Origin: Beaufortia kweichowensis
Taxonomy: Eukaryota; Chordata; Actinopteri; Cypriniformes; Gastromyzontidae
Assembly: GCA_019155185.1 (NCBI GenBank)
Contig: CM032817.1
Coordinates: 1,787,129 to 1,851,128, forward strand
Direction: 5' to 3'
DNA: 64,000 nucleotides
Shown here: in pieces, positions 30,001 to 43,900 of the stretch
Layout: the number at the start of each line of letters is the position of its first letter
Position numbering within the stretch: position 1 is the stretch's first letter
Notes under the pieces: model-generated
Told to the model about the DNA's origin: nothing
The model's database searches: none
The model's input: only the letters and a program-made list of their open reading frames with translations
Program-made: the position numbers and the translations under genes

Positions 30001-31577
30001 TCATTATTATTTATCATAAAGCCTTTGCCATTCTGGGATTCGTGTAGCGGAGTACTATTAAAAGAAAGTCATTCAAAGAAACTGTGTGCAGGCAATATGC
30101 AGATTTATATTAGATTGTATTATATTATATATCCGATTATTTAACACCAATGGTCTAAAATAGCTGTAAAGTGATGTAAGACTCGTGTGTGATCATAACG
30201 TACGTAGAAACTTTGGTACACTGTGTTCTTATTGTCCTTATTGTGTAAATGACCATGCGCTGATCAAATTTCACTATATAGTTAAAAGTGATTTCTTTTT
30301 TTAGAAACAAAATCTGTATTATTACTATTTTAGCCTGTAATTCTGATAACATAAGTAAAAAATACGGAGAAAATATAAAAATATTAGTTTGCTAATAGGT
30401 AAGATTGCACTTATTTAGTTGTCCAATAGATGGCAGCATTACTCTGACTGTAGGAAAGGTCAATATGGGTCTCACATTAGTACAGAATGATTTTAATATT
30501 TCCTTTAATTGGGAACAGTAATGGGATGTTTTAGGTGTGCATGCAAATCTGTTTTCAGTGTTAACGTTAAGTCGCCTCACAAAAACAAACACATATGTAC
30601 ATATACTTTATTTCACAAATGAAATTTTCCACTTTTGGAGGGAGGAAAACCATGAACCAGAGAAGGCAAAACTGGCGCTGAGTGAGGACAAACACAGTCT
30701 TTGCCGCGGCCAAGACAGTCTTGAAGTCATGCATATTCATAGAGGAAAATGACTAGAGTGGTAAACATACAACAAACAAATCACACACACACATGATAAA
30801 ATGTGTTATCAATTTCTTTAACATTCCAAGTCCCATTGTAACATTTCACTGTAATTCTAAAGTGCAACAAGACCTCCAGGGGACAATTGTTTAAGGCATA
30901 TTAAATCTTTTCCACAGTGTTAGAAGTTTTAAACAGGGTTTTTACTCCAAACTGGGACAATATAAAGGTAGCAATGAGACATATTTATGTAATATGTAAA
31001 TAGAGATTCTACATGAGGGTGATTCATGATTATGGATGGAGATTTTTTAAAACTCCTTAGGGAACAAAAATGAGACAAAACTTGACTAATAAAAGAAAAA
31101 AAGTATATTTAAAAAAGTTAACATCCTTCAGAGAGAAGTAATAACCTTGTGATGGTCATAGCTGCGTCTGACCAGACAAGATTGATGCAGAAATGAAATC
31201 AGGACACCTATTTATTTATTTCCCTAAAGAATGATGCAGAAAAAATATACAAATGGGATGCTTTGCAAAATGAAAGAGCCTGTCTTTTTTAAGGTTACAA
31301 ACCAGTACATATTATTTTATATGTCTCATACTTGGTGGACTGTAATTTATACAGAGAATTTTACGTAGAGGAATGTCTGGGTCATAATTTCACCCCAAAG
31401 TCAAAATAAACAAGGTTTTGGGTGATATATTATTAATTTTTAGCAAAATTTAGCAGTTTTATACAAATAGGAACTAGGAAAAATGTGCTTAACATTGATG
31501 ACAATTACAAACGTAATAATATGCAAAATACAGTTTTGGGGTGAGGTATGACCTGGACATGTTCATGTGACTCCAAA
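30001..31577. other. Intergenic spacer between metap2 promoter and vezt 3' end
   Basis: AT-rich DNA with only short, non-conserved frames. No recognised gene, RNA or complete transposon. Vezt transcripts could extend here if a more distal poly(A) signal (AATAAA on the minus strand near 31205-31215) is used. Confidence 0.55.
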
Positions 31578-31583
31578 TTTATT
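31578..31583 (-). terminator. vezt: Candidate poly(A) signal for vezt
   Basis: TTTATT on the plus strand (AATAAA on the minus strand) lies about 345 nt beyond the vezt stop. It is the first clear hexamer, and no gene intervenes. Confidence 0.5.
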
Positions 31584-31924
31584 AACTATTTGTGAACTTC
31601 AAGACTTTCTTTGTACCAGGGACATTTATGAAATTAAGTGGGAAACACTTGCCAAGGGCAAGTATGTCGTTTTACAGTATGCATATAATTTTGGTCATTT
31701 TGGTCTGTTATTTTGTATACAGTTTGTACCTGAGGCCTGTCATGATGAAAGTAGACAAACAATGTCACATGAGACATATAGCCCTCTAACATATACACAC
31801 ACCCACATCAAAAACAGATTCGCACACACCAGCTACATCCAATGATGTCAGTGACCTGAAACCAAGCGCAATAAATTAAACAAATAGATGAGAATAAATA
31901 TCTTGGACGTATTAAAATGCTGCT

Positions 31925-34900
31925 TCAGTCCTCCTCGGATTCTCTCATCTCCTGCGATGTCATTTCCTCTTCCTCCTCCGAGTCCCCATAGGTACATTCC
32001 TGCATGTGTGTGAACGTATGCGAACGCGCTGCCACCTGGGCGGCCAGGGCGGAGCTAAAACTTAGTGCTTCTGAGCCATGCAGTTCTGTCAATCTGTCAA
32101 TCACTGAGAGGGTGGGAACTCGAGGTGTCAGTAGTGGGTGTGTCCCATCATCAATAAGGCCATCTGATTGGAAAAGCTGCGTTTCCTCTGCAGTCTCCGC
32201 CACAAAGATATCTTTAGTTGCCCCAGTTACTTCAGAATCGCCACAGGAAAATTCAGTCACTAAATTATTCTCTCCTTCCAACGCAGTCATAATATCAGTC
32301 TGGGTCTCACTATGGTTCTCTTCTTCTTCTGCTGTTGTTATTTGTCCTTGTTGGGAAATGTGATTTTCTGTAGTAGTTGCAGGTTCTGCCGAATCACACG
32401 GCTGTATAGAGTTTGCATTTGTTTCTTCTGAGGTATCCTTAGTGAATGGAGCTAGAGCGGCTAGAAGAATAAAAAAGTGAGTTATTATGTTTGAGCAACT
32501 AAAGCTGGGTGATATATTCCTGCGTTTCAATATTTGTATTTTTAGAGGATAATGTACAGTGAGTCATTATGACAAGATGCATCTGACCTAAACCAGTGAA
32601 ATTGTTTATTTTGCGTTAATAATCGCTAACTATAGTAAAAAATTACTTGCGCTGTAGTGATTGTTCCACGATGTTAACATATTTTTATGCTAAAATTCTG
32701 TTTTATTTTCTTTTTTTTTCAATTCTTGAATTATTATTGCTGAAAGTTTATTAATTTGTATATAAATTTGTCATTGAAAATTCATTCATTTCTGTCATTT
32801 AAAGGTATAGTTCAGCCAAAAATAAAAATTATGTCATAGTTTTTTCACCCTTATGTCAATCAAACCCTGTATATGATTCTTTATTTTGTGGAACACAACA
32901 AAAAATATTTTGCAAAAGGCTGGTTACCAGCACCCATTGACTTCCATTGTATCTTGTGTCCATACTATGAAAGTGAATGGGTGCCGGTAACCAGCGTTTT
33001 GCAAAATATATTCTTCTTTAGTTCTGCTGAAGCAAGAAAGTCATACAGGTTTGACATGACATGAGAGTGAGGAAATAATAAAAGAATTTTTATTTTTGAG
33101 TGAACTATCCCTTTAATCATAATTGTAAACTCAGTATCGCGCATCGTGAGCCAAACATATCGTTACACCCCTACCGTTAACTGCACGTTATTACATTTGT
33201 GTATGCAGTACCCTGATCACAGAAGAGCAAAAGCTTGCGTTTGTCTCTCTCTCCATCTGAGGTTCGGATTCCCAGGACGGACTTCAGCTCTAATAAAACA
33301 CGTCTCGACTCCTCTCGTTCCTGGCGTTGACGCTCCAGTTCCCATGGCGACAGCATGTCTGCGGTCCCTCTCCATTCGGTCTCCGAGTCAGAATCCGAAA
33401 CATAAGCCTCGAGTTCCTGGCCAAGAAAAACAGCTCTTTATCCTAACTAGGCTTATTAAAACAAACGTAATTGTTCATAAATATTTCTGCATATCCACTA
33501 TTAGCAATGAAATCAGGTGGTTTTGCCACTTTTCAGTCCAATAATGGAGAAATAAACAACAAAGTACTAAACTTTTTCAAGAAATTGTGAGTTGCTGCTG
33601 CTGTGAAAAATGATTTATTATTAGCACAGTGTTATGCAGTTACTAATGGATGATGGTCAGGGTGTTGCTGTGTCAGTTGCTTGTGTTCTAGATGTTTTTA
33701 ACATGTTTCTATGTGATTGCTTGGATGTTCTGAGTGATGGGACATTGCTAAGACATTATCTTATTCGTACGTTTTAGTACGATTTGTCTTCTAGGGGCAG
33801 GGTTATGAGAGGGTCTTTATTGTTGCTTTTTTCCTACGAATCGTACGCTTTTGTACGAATTAGCCAACTCGTAAAAAAATGTACGAATTCTGGTGAGATC
33901 AGGCTCACTTTACCTGTTCCTCAGGAACGGGGTCTCTGTCCTGTATGTGTGTAATAGGGGCAGTAGGAGGGGATTCTGGGACATCTGTTTCCTCTGAAGG
34001 CTCTGAACTCTCTGAAACATAAAAACACAAAATAATGACTAAATCCATCCGTTTATAGGGAAAAAATCCATTCAAAGTTTACAATAAGATTGTATTGGTA
34101 ACATTAGTAAATGCATTGGCTAACATGAACTACTAATGTATTTTTAGCATTTATTAACGTAATAACCGTCACTGCACATATTAAACATACACATGAAAAT
34201 GCAATAAAATCAGTAGTAAATGTAAACATTAAAAAATGATTTTTATTCATTATTTTAGTTTGAGCCATTTTATAAATAACATGATCATTAAAAATGTGAA
34301 TTATTTTGTTTAGTTTGTTTATTGTTATAAAAATTTGTCTGACCCTGTGTCCGAAATCACACAGTACGTACTAAATTACTTGAAGTATCTACTTATCGAC
34401 TGTGAAAACAGTACGTTCTATGTAGTATGTCCGAAATGTCTTCATACTGCGTCCTCACATAATAGTATGTGAGGACGCAGTATGAAGACATTTACTAGTA
34501 TGAAGACATTTCGGACATACTACACTGGTACTTGCACTTCAAAAGATATGATCGCCTTATGGTTTTCCTCTATTTTAGGTTTATTAACGTTTGAATTATC
34601 ACGGCTCCCGTTGCATCATGGGATAGAATACTATCCATCCAATGCACACTGCCAAATCTCAGCAGAAGCAGTAGACCATCCGGGTTTTTCTTGCCTACTG
34701 TTTTTTGCATACTGAGGTTTCGGACATACTATTCATGACTCATACTCATTTTCGCCTTCTATATATAGTATGGAAGTGCGCGATTTCGGACGCAGCATTA
34801 GACTTTTGCATCAATATATAAATTCAACAGTGAAATATTGAGTGAATAGTAAAGTAAAAGTAAGTTTTCTACCTGTGGAATTTTTGTTAATGCTAATATA

Positions 34901-37900
34901 ACTGTTTATGTTACTTTATTATACATTAAATGTGAACCGGTACAACTTTTGACTTTAAAAGGTGTATTAGTAAATGCTAAAATTAACATGAACTAAGATT
35001 AGTAAATCTATTGTTCGTTGTTAGTTCATATTAGCTAATGCATCAACAAATACAACCCTTTTGTAAAGTGTTACCAGTTTTTCTATGAAAACTGTGTATT
35101 TTTATATTATGAAAAATATTTAAACCACTCGCATTCCACACATATGCAAATTATTCTCACATGGATTTTAACCATGTTTTAAATTGCAGTTCCAAATAAA
35201 ATTACCAGAAAAAAAATCAATAATAAAGTTATTAGACTCATGACAGCTGCAGTTGTCTGACCTTTTGCCCCGCTGCATCACCAGCAGAGGAAATAGACAT
35301 CACATGACCATTGACTTAATTTACATGTGCATCATGGCCTAATTCTGTAAAAGACATCACGCACCACGTCTCTCTCTTTCTTTCCTTTTACCCTCCTACT
35401 TCCTTTAAGCTTCCTAAAATATCTACAGGGAGGGAAATCAGTCAGATAAGGAACTCTAAAAATATTCTCAAGAAACATGCTGGTAATACAGCAATACACA
35501 AAGACTGACGCAGTGATGACATCATTAAAGCTGCAATCCGTAACTTTTTTGGGTTAAAAATAAAAAATCCTTTATTGAGCAATTACATAAAAAATATTAG
35601 TCTTTAAAACTGTCTCCTTACTGAACACCGATTCGTATTGGTGAGCTTAAAATAAAGATGAATAACTGTCAGGAATGATTTTGCGGGAAACACGTGAAGA
35701 AACGTACGTAAAGTAACTTGCAGTTTTATGTTTCAAACAGAGATGGCGATATAATAGAAAGATCACATTTGAATTGTTTTCAAAATTATTTACATTCCAA
35801 ATGGACCAGATGCACTGCAGTTTCACATTTTAAATGTGTAGACCCCTAAATTTGAATGTTTTTTTGGGCTTTATATTCAATATTTCATTTCCCTCAAATT
35901 CCCAATGAATGTTTTTATTGTTAATGGGTTTTACAGCATCTTTGTTATTGGGTTTACTGTAAAAAAAAAAAACCAGAGAGTTGTAATTGGCTAAAAGCAT
36001 GACCTCTGACCTGGACAGTTGGAGACTCTGCGCAGCATACGGTCGACCTGTGCGAGCGTGTCATCCCAGCAGCAGGTGCTGGCCTGCATGTGTGGCTGCA
36101 ACAGCTGTAAACGTTCCCTCAGCTCTTGATATCCTGCACATGTCATCTCCTCTGTTTCCTTAGCAACCATCAACTTCTCCAAGTCATCCTCCAGAATTAT
36201 GACCCTATAAGAAACAACCAAAGTAATGCCATTATATACAATACTATATACAGTTATATTTTCTGATGCTTTTGTGGCCGGTATTGTACTTATTTTTTAT
36301 TCGTTACTTTATTAGGTACACTTGTGTATTAACACAAATATCTTATTAGCCAATCATGTGACAGCAACTAATAATAATGGAGATATGGTTTAAGAGGATC
36401 TGCTGCTGACCATGTCCATCCTCTTAAGACCGCGGTGTACCTATTTTCTGATGGATAATTTTAGTAAAATAATGCAGCATGTCACAAAATTTTTAGTGCA
36501 CCTTGTTGAATCTAATGTTAAACCGGTACTAGCATGGTGTACCTAAAAGTGTCTTTGACACAATTAAATGCATTATAAATTACATATATAGGTGACGCTG
36601 TGGCCACCTAACTATTGAAAAAAACAACAACAGTTAAAAGGTACATACTCATTTAAAAGTGTTTTTAGATGAAGTTGTAAACTGCGGACAGAGGTGTGCA
36701 GAGAATTGAGCTCTCTACACTTCTGTTGAGCATGGCCATTTCTTCCTGAGCCCATTGGCTGGTGATGCGTCTCAAAGTAGCGATGGAAGTCAAAGCTGCG
36801 CTGAAGGTCACCAAGGCAAGTGGCCAGGGTTCGATGCAGGGAGTCGGTAATCAAAGGGACGCTGTTATATGTGAGCGGCGTGCACCTAGAGTCAAGCTCC
36901 TCCCGTCCCGGAGATAACAGCAGAGCTAATCTCCGAAAAAACTCTGAACTCTGCCCCACCCACAACTGGAATAGCATCTGCAAACCAATCAAACGGTATA
37001 TGTGTGATTATGTGTGTTGATACGACTGATATATTTTACATTAACAGTAGGGTTGGGCAACAACATATTCACAATTACTTTTTGGCAAAATGAAAAGCAG
37101 CACTGTTATAACTGTGATGATTTTATTTGTTTCTTAACCCTTATTGAACCATATCCTTATTTGCAAGTCAGTCTTTAAACAGGCCGTTACAAAGAAATGT
37201 TTAAATAACTGATTTGTTTACATCATCACTTAAATGCGCTCACAATAGTCAACGCAAATAGTCGGCTGCGTATCAACCCGAGTTTAATTCCCGTCTAGTG
37301 GTCCTTTCTTGACTCATTCTTTTTCTCTCATCACAGACTTCCTTTCCTCTCCTCACTATCCTGTCTAATAAAGCTCAAAAATGCCAATTACAAAAATCTT
37401 AAAATAGCCCTTTACATGTTAAGAAATGTTTTAGTAAAAATGTCTATTAGCTTTTTATTAGCTAATTAGTGTATTAAATATATTTATGTAATATGTAAAA
37501 TAAAATCATCCTAAATAATGTTAAGAATATTCTGTGAAAATATAACCTTGATATCTTTAATATGGACTGAGTAAGATTATGTCAAAGGTTTAAATAACAG
37601 TGAAATTAATGGGTGAAATCAAATTTTAATGCTCATCTCAGAATTAGTTTTTCAGACTTTAGCCTCATTTTTACAGACTGGGTCACATATTTAAATAATT
37701 CTTGATATTTTTAAAAATCTTGAGCTCGAAAATGCCAAAAAGTCTTAACAAAAATCTCAAAATAGCCTTGTTAAAAAATGTTTTAGTAAACATGTCTATT
37801 AGCTAAATTTCATATAGGTACATATAAGTAAATATATTTATGTAACATGTAAGATATTCATATTTATATAACATTCATTGTTATATTTATATAATATAAT

Positions 37901-40900
37901 GTATTCATTAAAAAATATATTTATGTAAATATAAGTGACCCTGCCTGTGAAAACCCAGCTAAAGTTTTGTGATTTACTGTTTTATACATAAAATCATCCT
38001 AAATAATGTTAAGAATATTCTGTCAAAATATAACCTTAATATCTTTAATATGGACTGAGTAAGATTATGTCAAAGGTTTAAATAACAGTGAAATTAATGG
38101 GTGAAATAAAATTTTAATGCTCATCTCAGAATTAGATTTTCAGACTTAAGCCTGGTTTTCACAGACTGGGTCACATATTTAAAAAATTCTTGATATTTTC
38201 CTTTCCCATAATTGTTTTACCTCAAAAGTAAAAAATAAATCAAGAAATATACATTTTTAGCTATTAACAGTGGGAGTAATGCTAAAATTTCTGAACCTTG
38301 AGCGCAGGCAGACTGTAATCATTGGTCAATTCTTGCGCTTGCTCATCAGAAAGATGCTCCACCCCCAGACCAAGTCCCAGCTCTCTGATTGGCACGGTGG
38401 ACACATAGTTAGTGACATTGTCAATCTCTGAGTTCAGCGGAAACGTAAAATATGTAGTCAAGGATTCATCAACTTACAAATAGAAATGACAGATAATTCC
38501 ATATATTGCCTTCTTATAAAGTCATATTTCATGACAGTAATGAGAAAATATTCACTTGCAGAATATATTCAATTAAGATGCCGTCGGCTAAGGATATGAC
38601 TTGAGCATGACGCATGTGGCGAGACGGGAGGCTCTGAATGCGCAACGAAGACTCTGATAGGCCGCCTTTCGTAGACCAATCAGCTGCTGGCTGCGAAGCT
38701 GGCCCGCCCTGTTAAAGGGGCAGGCGCCACTCACCCTGTCGAGTAAACTTAACAAGTGAAACATGATCCAACTGTGCAGACGTCCGAGAACCATCAGGGT
38801 AGACATACATAACACACAAAACGCACAACTACATAAAAATGTAACATATAATACTTAAAAATTATGTATGTATTACTATTAAATGTTTTGCACATTTGTT
38901 CTATAAAGGAAAATGACACCGCATGCATACCACAAACAAGACCACACAACGGAAATAAAGGGTTTACGTTATAAAAAAAATGCTTATAGACAGTACAGGT
39001 ATTTCAACGTAATTACGTTTTTACTTTTAGTATTTCTTCAGAAACCAAAAGGAGGTATTCGCAGGAAATCAAAAAACATGAACAAGGTGGCTAAATCATT
39101 TTGTTAGCCAATATTAAGAATATCAGAAAACAAAATACTGTACTGTAATAAAGTAAGATGTTTAAATGTAAATAGCCTCTGACATGCAAAACACGGATAA
39201 AACCCAAGGAGCAATTCCATGCAGAAGGTTTTCACCATACTGATAGCTTAGATGTCAATATTTGGTGGTTTCAATATCAATATCGACTCTTAAAGTTTTT
39301 AATGCATTTTTATGTTTAAAGCATGATTTTTGTTATTGTCTGGTAAAGTACTGTTTTTAGAATTGTCATATTTATATAGTCCTTATGCGCTTACTAAAAT
39401 AAAAATCAAATAATTCTTTTACGTTCTTTAAAAAGTCGTCTCATTTTAAGTCACAGATATCCAACAAATTATGTTGTCTCTTAAAAATGTCATGCTGGAA
39501 TTGCCCATAACACCACATACAAACATAACAGGACTAAAGATGGAAGGGTGCACGTGTGTGTGACGGGACACTTACAGGGTGAAACCTCGTGAGATGACCT
39601 CCGTTTCCTGTATGAGACGCAGCGATTTACGGGATAAGCTGGTCAGCACTCGGCTGTTATTCACCAAACCCTCCAGCTGGATGGCCAGAGACTGCACTTG
39701 ACGCTGTAGACTTGCCTTGCGCCACAGAGACAGACCACGATACACACAAACCGCACACACCAGGGCAACAGACGCCCACAGGGCCAGCTTATGATCAGGG
39801 TACGAACAGCAGATACCAAACAGGATGGCTAGCAATGCAACCACCACTGACACTTCCCTGTTTTAAAAAAAACACAGACTTTAGTGTTTAGAACTGCATG
39901 AGTAAGTAAATACAGAGTTGAGAGATGAACTATTCAGTCAAAGTACGTACCATACAGAGGGTGGCGCGAGGTAGCGTGGTGCGGGTACGGCGATGGTGGC
40001 ACTGGGGCAGACGGTATCTGATGAGCCCAGAGATAAGACGCTGGGATCTAACAGCTCAATCAGCTCGACATCTTCCTGCAAAAGCACGTCCTGAGATAAC
40101 AGACAGCGCAGGGAATACTGGCGGAAGGCAGCATCCTGCGGGGAAACGAACACAATATAACAAAATCTCCCTGCGGCTGCGAATCAATAATCTAATCATA
40201 TAATCTAGTGGCTGTATTCAGTCACGTTATTCTTCATGTCAGCTGCACTGTGAAGCAAAAGTGGATTTCTGTGCTGTATAAAGTCCCTTTATACCCTTAG
40301 TCCAAAATGACGACATCAATGTTTTTTTTCCATTTTAAATCAAATGAAAACTAAAGTCGTGTGGGTGCGTGTAAAATGTTGCAATTTAAAGTTATTAAAT
40401 CAGTAATTAAGCAAGTACATCAAAATAAGTGTCCAAAACCTTGCCTTTATAATAATGATTTATAATTTAAACTGTTGGGTATGATTCGGCAGGAAATGAC
40501 ATCATGTGACCCACATAAAAATCAGTACGTAAAGTAGCCTGTAATCTTTCAAACTGAGATGAGAGCAATATAGATGCAAAAGTTACGGACTGCGGTTTTA
40601 AAATGATAAAAATAATATATTAAAACAATAAATATAATTAATAAAAATTATATAACTAAAAATAAGTTATAAAATCATTTTTGATTGTTTACCTGTTTAA
40701 CAATCTAGTTAAACATAATAATATAAAATGAATATTGTTACTTGAATTCTAAAAAAGTTTTTTCAAAATCTATTTGCTTATTCAATGTCATTGTAAAACT
40801 GACCACACAGATGTAGCCAATGATTTAATTTCATAATAACACACATTCATTCAGACACAAGACAACCATTTTATGCCATACAAGTAAGCTAAAAAGCTAA

Positions 40901-43900
40901 AAGCCTATTATATATGGTAATATGATAATCATTTAAGTTAATATATGCAAATAAACAGAGATTTTAAGTCTCATACTGACCAGCTGCTGCTCCTTCCACT
41001 GGGTGGCATTGTCTCGATGCAGTGGACTAAGACGGCACAGTCCAACAACTAGCCTCCAAACACCACCCTTCTGCATTAAAAACACACAACAGACACAATA
41101 AATGTAACATTTTGTAAATAAATTGTCGAAAAACCACCACCACAACAACGCTAAGATGTTGTTATTGGTTGCCAGGTCATTGCTAAAGTGCGTAGAGCAA
41201 TACTAGCATGTTGTTACATGATTGCAAAAATAATCTTGGTGAAAGAAGTCTACCCCCATCTTAACATTGTCCTTTGGTTTTTTTTTCCAAAACTTAATAT
41301 TTTATTTCCAGTCTCTTTTTGATCATTACAGTTTTGGGGAACTGGAGAGAAATATTTAAGATGCGTAAACATGTTTTCTTTGAAAATTCACTTTTTGGTT
41401 TCAAGGTTTCCAGAGGATTTGAAACAATAATCCTCTGGAATCCTCTTTCAGCTCAAATATTCCTGAAACTATACAAAAGTTTTGTATTTTATTCTTGGCT
41501 CCAACTTTACATGTGATGTCCTAACATTTTTGAATAACTGCATTGTAATTCAGAAAGAAACAGACCATCATTTTAGGAACGTTTAAGAAACTTGGCACAC
41601 TGAGGTTTTTTCTGTTTTTGTTTGCAGTTCTTTCTTCATGTTGTTAGTATTCTGCTGCTGTTCGACTCACACATTCTAGATGCTTTGAGTCTCTGTCAGA
41701 CAACTGAAGAATAGAAACGGACTAGAGACTATGTGTGTGTGTTATAGAGAGGGAGGATTTAGTGTGGTTGTGTGTCAACTAAAGGAAATTATTTTCTGTT
41801 TGAAAAATGTTGTAAACTAGACTTACATTCCAAAGAAAATTTTAGTAGTGCTTCCTGTGCAAAACTACCAATACAACCAGAGAGTTGCTATGCTAAAGTG
41901 TTTTGAGTGAATAGTAGGGCATTGCCAGTTGGTTAATAAGTTGTTGTATATCGACTATATCGAAGTCAATATAAGCGATTTTTGTATATTTTGATGTTTA
42001 CCAGAAAGTCATTTTGTATTATTCTGTGAAGTATTCCTTTAACAAAGTAGTGTGCATGCACATCAGATATTTTATTGTAGCAAAGGAATGAGCTCCGTTT
42101 ACACATATTGACAGAATTTCAGCACATTTAAAAATGGCAACGAACAATTCTTTATACATTGATCACTTCCTGTTACTGAGGTGAACGAGACACCGGCCTT
42201 CAGCTTTTCATCACACCGACAAAACACAACAACAAATACAAGTATAATATCGGTTTAATTCAAAACTTATTATTAGTGCTTTCAGACATTTGTACAAATA
42301 TGTCCTGGCAACCACCTAGTGCAATGAGTTTTTCAGAAAAGTCACATTTTTCTCAAATTATTTAAATATAGTTGTAAAATGTTGTTATTGTAATTAATTA
42401 TGTTTAGGTATATATAATTATATAATTTTGAAATATATAGTTTGTATATTTGTGCAATAAGCTACTGTAGTGTGATTCAGATCAGTCTGAATCTGTATAA
42501 TCTGTTAGTTATGAAACCGATTAACATCTAATCCTATTTTTTCGCTTGACCAACGTTTACAAAATCATTTTTACCAAACAAATCACAAAACTCCCAGTTC
42601 AGTCATTTTCCTCTGCTCAGCTATTGGTCTTGAGAGCTCATCATAGTACAGTAGTTATACAGTTAGTGTACTAGAAAGTTAGTTGGCACTCACTCTGGGA
42701 GACGGGAGGATATCCTGTGGAAACGGCCTCTCCTCTCCACCAGCGCTCAAATCCTCCTCCTGAGAAACCGGCGAACATGCCTCAAAATCGGTGTGTCCCA
42801 AATCTTGCAAATACTGGAACAGGGGTGAGTTCTGGAGGGGCAAGAGAGACCAAAAATATAAACAAAGAAACTAATAAAATGAATTAAATGATCAAAAGAA
42901 AAATAATATGACAGACCCGAACTTTTCCTAACCTTTCATGAAAGATTAAATGATTAGCTATTACATGTAACAAACAACTATTGTATCTGTTCTGATATCG
43001 ATATTCGTCACTTGTTACAATTCAAACTTTTGTAATGAAATCTTTTTTTAATCTCTTAATTGAGCAAAGTTTAAAAATGCAATTATTAATTATTTATTAA
43101 ACAAATGTTTTGGTTTATTGACATTTTTCATAATATAGCCGAAATGGCATTTAAATACATCAAATATCTATATATCTATACATTTATATAAAAACAAATA
43201 TAATATATATATATATATATTATAAGTAATAAGCATAAATAAGTGCATCTCTATTAGATATCTCTGTTAGAGATTTTTTGTCCCTGACAGTTTTTGTGGG
43301 GAATAAAATATAACTTAAGAAATAACAGAACAGAAATGGTATTCTATACAATCCAATATCCAATATAGAAAGTAGTACAAAAGTAAAGATATTATGAAAC
43401 ATAATTATGAAAAACAAAAAAAAAACACAGAATATGTGGTAATTTTTTGTACATTAGGTAAAACTAACTTAAGATAATTATCTAAATTTCTATGCACACT
43501 GTTCAATCCATAGTGCTTGTAAACACTGTGTATTAAACTAGTACAAGACTAGTCATTTGAATTGATTGAACAAACACATAAAAATAACCTTACGCCTTAA
43601 AATAGAACTTTATGAGAAGAAAACATCAAAAACAGTATACAAATGAGTGAATGTAAAGAAAGAGAAGAAAGGAAAAAGGTCAGGATTCAGATATTCCTCA
43701 CTGTAGGTTAAAGTCATGTCTTGTTCCTCTCTTACCTCCCTCTCATCCCTCACTCCTGTCTCAGATGGTCTCAAACTCTTCATCACTCAACACAGGACAA
43801 ACACCAAACTCTCTCGCAGCCTTCCCAACCACAGTTTCACAGTCATGGACTTAATTCCAACCGAGACGGCAAGATAAAGAGGCTTATAATTCTTGTATTC

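Noticed and set aside
38588..38815. Reading vezt exon 6 through to the TAG at 38588-38590 as a gene end, or upstream MLCMSTLMVL as coding
   Set aside because: The protein continues with conserved vezatin exons when the AT-AC intron is removed. The upstream part precedes the TCGACAG acceptor at 38736.
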